Assembly (NCBI RefSeq): GCF_029227915.1
Contig: NC_079882.1
Span: 32,542,001-32,606,000 of the forward strand
Direction of reading: 5' to 3'
Source: Hydractinia symbiolongicarpus
Taxonomy: Eukaryota > Cnidaria > Hydrozoa > Anthoathecata > Hydractiniidae
DNA length: 64,000 nt
Shown here: positions 61,881-64,000 of the stretch, one piece after another
Numbering within the stretch: position 1 is the stretch's first letter
Layout of the letters: each line of letters begins with the position of its first letter
Notes under the pieces: generated by a model
What the model saw: only the letters and a program-made list of their open reading frames with translations
Told to the model about the DNA's origin: nothing
Database searches by the model: none
Made by a program: the position numbers and the translations under genes

Positions 61881-63350
61881 TCCCGAACGATTTTTTAAAT
61901 TACTTTTTCACTACTAAAACGCATGAGACTTGTAGTTTTTAAAAATGTTTTCATTTTTGATGAGACGCTGAATAAAAGAAGTTTAATCGCCGGCAAACGA
62001 AAACCTGCGATTTTCCGTAAGTCCTGGACTCGGCCCGTATAGTCAAAAGTATACAAAGAAAGTACCCAGGGAGTAAACTCATTTCCCAAACGATTTCTTA
62101 AATTATTATTTCACCACAAAAACGCATGAGACTTGTAGTTTTTAAAAATGTTTTCATTTTTGATGAGACGCTGAATAAAAGAAGTTTAATCGCCTGCAAA
62201 CGAAAATCCGCGATTTCCCGTAAATCCCGGCTTGGCCCGTATAGTCAAAAGTATACAAAGAAAGTACCCAGGGAGTAAACTCATTTCCCGAACGATTTTT
62301 TTAATTATTTTTTCACCACTAAAACGCATGAGACTTGTAGTTTTCAAAAATGTTTTCATTTTTGATGAGACGCTGAATAAAAGAAGTTTAATCGCCGGCA
62401 AACGAAAACCCGCGATTTCCCGTAAATCCCGGCTTGGCCCGTATAGTCAAAAGTATACAAAGAAAGTACCCAGGGAGTAAACTCATTTCCCGAACGATTT
62501 TTTAAATTATTTTTTCACCACTAAAACGCATGAGACTTGTAGTTTTTAAAAATGTTTTCATTTTTGATGAGACGCTGAATAAAAGAAGTTTAATCGCCTG
62601 CAAACGAAAATCCGCGATTTCCCGTAAATCCCGGCTTGGCCCGTATAGTCAAAAGTATACAAAGAAAGTACCCAGGGAGTAAACTCATTTCCCGAACGAT
62701 TTTTTAAATTACTTTTTCACTACTAAAACGCATGAGACTTGTAGTTTTTAAAAATGTTTTCATTTTTGATGAGACGCTGAATAAAAGAAGTTTAATCGCC
62801 GGCAAACGAAAACCTGCGATTTTCCGTAAGTCCTGGACTCGGCCCGTATAGTCAAAAGTATACAAAGAAAGTACCCAGGGAGTAAACTCATTTCCCAAAC
62901 GATTTTTTAAATTATTATTTCACCACAAAAACGCATGAGACTTGTAGTTTTTAAAAATGTTTTTATTTTTGATGAGACGCTGAATAAAAGAAGTTTAATC
63001 GCCTGCAAACGAAAATCCGCGATTTCCCGTAAATCCCGGCTTGGCCCGTATAGTCAAAAGTATGCAAAGAAAGTACCCAGGGACTAAACTCATTTCCCGA
63101 ACGATTTTTTTAATTATTTTTTCACCACTAAAACGCATGAGACTTGTAGTTTTCAAAACTGTTTTCATTTTTGATGAGACGCTGAATAAAAGAAGTTTAA
63201 TCGCCGGCAAACGAAAACCCGTGATTTCCCGTAAATCCCGGCTTGGCCCGTATAGTCAAAAGTATACAAAGAAAGTACCCAGGGAGTAAACTCATTTCCC
63301 GAACGATTTTTTAAATTATTTTTTCACCACTAAAACGCATGAGACTTGTA
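61785..63350 (+). repeat. Tetramer higher-order repeat, 809 bp, about two copies
   Basis: Copies about 61785-62593 and 62594-63350. Matching monomers at 809 bp carry TTTTTCACTACTAAAACG (about 61905/62714), CACCACAAAAACGC (about 62111/62920), TCGCCTGCAAACGAAAATCC (62191/63000) and GATTTTTTTAATTATT (62294/63103). The second copy has extra private changes such as GTATGCAAAG and GGGACTAAAC. Confidence 0.85.
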
Positions 63351-64000
63351 GTTTTCAAAAATGTTTTCATTTTTGATGAGACGCTAAATAAAAGCAGTTT
63401 AATCGCCGGCAAACGAAAACCTGCGATTTCCCTAAATCCCCGACTCGGCCCGTATAGTCAAAAGTATACAAAGAAAGTACCCAGGGAGTAAACTCGTTTC
63501 CAGAACGATTTCTTAAATTATTTTTTCACCACTAAAACGCATAAAACTTGTAGTTTTTAAAAATGTTTTCATTTTTGATGAGACGCTGAATAAAAGAAGT
63601 TTAATCGCCGGCAAACGAAAATTCGCGATTTCCCGTAAATCCCGGGCTTGGCCCGTATAGTCAAAAGTATACAAAGAAAGTACCCAGGGAGTAAACTCAT
63701 TTTCCGAACGATTTTTTATATTATTTTTTTACCACTAAACGCATGAGACTTGTAGTTTTCAAAAATATTCTCATATTTGATGGGACGCTGAATAAAAGAA
63801 GTTTTATCGCCGGCAAACGAAAACCCGCGATTTCCCGTAAATCCCGGCTTGGCCTGTATAGTCAAAAGTATACAAAGAAAGTACCCAGGGAGTAAACTCA
63901 TTTCCCGAACGATTTTTTAAATTATTTTTTCACCACTAAAACGCATGAGACTTGTAGTTTTCAAAAATGTTTTCATTTTTGATGAGACGCTGAATAAAAG
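63351..64000 (+). repeat. Terminal monomers, cut by the window edge
   Basis: About three monomers, including one diverged TATATTA/CATATTTGATGGGACG unit (63670-63870) and a final canonical unit truncated after GACGCTGAATAAAAG. The array clearly continues beyond the window. Confidence 0.9.

Larger units (their letters stand above)
1..64000. repeat. Satellite DNA array, 202-203 bp monomer, about 315 copies
   Basis: Every part of the window aligns to one monomer. Landmarks in plus sense, numbered from GGGAGTAAAC: an A/T tract (about 25-45), CACCACTAAAACGCATGAGA (about 44-63), a dyad at 76-93, GAGACGCTGAATAAAAG (about 97-113), a GCCGGC site (124-129), a G/C-rich stretch with CCCGGG (about 140-172), and GTATACAAAGAAAGTACCCA (about 184-203). 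Starts in the first block fall at 1, 204, 406, 608, 810, 1012, 1214 and so on, a spacing of 202-203 bp. A hand-counted consensus has 77 G+C in 203 bp and 12 CpG. No unrelated sequence longer than a few tens of bases interrupts it. Such arrays are known from centromeres, pericentromeres and subtelomeres of eukaryotes; which applies here is not visible. The family is not recognised. Confidence 0.97.
46658..64000 (+). repeat. Satellite block 3, plus orientation, about 85 monomers
   Basis: Monomers read GGGAGTAAAC... on the plus strand to the window end. Typical variants are CACTTCCCGAACG with TAGTTTGTAAAAATG, CCCAAACGTTTTTTAAATT with CACCATTAAAACG and GTTTTCAAGAATG, TTTCCCCACTAAAACGCGTAAG with TTTTTAATGAGACG, and ATTTTCCGTAAGTCCTGG near the right end. 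The right edge is truncated by the window. Confidence 0.96.

Noticed and set aside
9215-62898. Recurrent frames of 62-64 codons with near-identical products (starting GNEFTPWVLSLYTFDYTG)
   Set aside because: They start at a TTG created by the CGTTTGGG monomer variant, appear in both array orientations, and end within one monomer. The 202-203 bp unit is not a multiple of three, so the frame is lost in each neighbour. No ATG start context, domain or codon signature is visible. They are satellite read-through.
1-64000. tRNA, rRNA or other structured RNA genes
   Set aside because: The short inverted repeats are present in every monomer and do not form cloverleaf or rRNA-like arrangements; no conserved tRNA box sequences were found by eye.
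1-64000. Telomeric repeats
   Set aside because: No run of TTAGGG, TTTAGGG or TTAGG was seen; sequences such as GATTTAGGGAAATCG are single events inside a monomer.

Overview
The whole 64-kb window is one tandemly repeated satellite DNA. I see no gene, RNA gene, transposon, CRISPR array or other single-copy sequence. The repeat unit (monomer) is 202-203 bp, about 38% G+C by hand count on a consensus, and about 315 copies fill the window; both edges cut through the array. A long homogeneous array of nucleosome-scale monomers with nested higher-order repeats is typical of eukaryotic centromeric, pericentromeric or subtelomeric heterochromatin. I do not recognise the monomer as a named family and cannot name the species.

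Layout. Three blocks alternate in orientation. Calling the reading that begins GGGAGTAAAC the plus sense: block 1 (1 to about 4880, about 24 monomers) is plus, block 2 (about 4881 to 46657, about 206 monomers) is minus, and block 3 (46658 to 64000, about 85 monomers) is plus again. The junction near 4880 carries about 45 bp of degenerate monomer. The junction at 46657/46658 is a clean break between two truncated monomers.

Inside the blocks, monomer subfamilies are ordered into higher-order repeats (HORs) of many sizes: about 404-406 (2-mer), 606 (3-mer), 810 (4-mer), 1013 (5-mer), 1216-1218 (6-mer), 1415 (7-mer), 2226/2428 (11/12-mer), 4057 (20-mer) and 6279 bp (31-mer). The largest are near-identical tandem duplications (19605-31959 and 36509-44679). 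They show recent, multi-scale unequal exchange, including a clean loss of one monomer from one copy of the 31-mer.

Within the monomer the notable structure is a set of short dyad symmetries: a perfect 7-bp-stem dyad around an A/T-rich core, and three more dyads packed end to end over about 46 bp. One diverged subfamily changes two bases of the main dyad and keeps a dyad in a shifted register. CpG is abundant (12 per consensus monomer), yet many subfamily-diagnostic differences are CpG-to-TpG/CpA changes. Open reading frames of 60-121 codons occur only because some monomer variants lack stops. Many begin at a TTG, they shift frame every monomer, and I treat them as non-coding.
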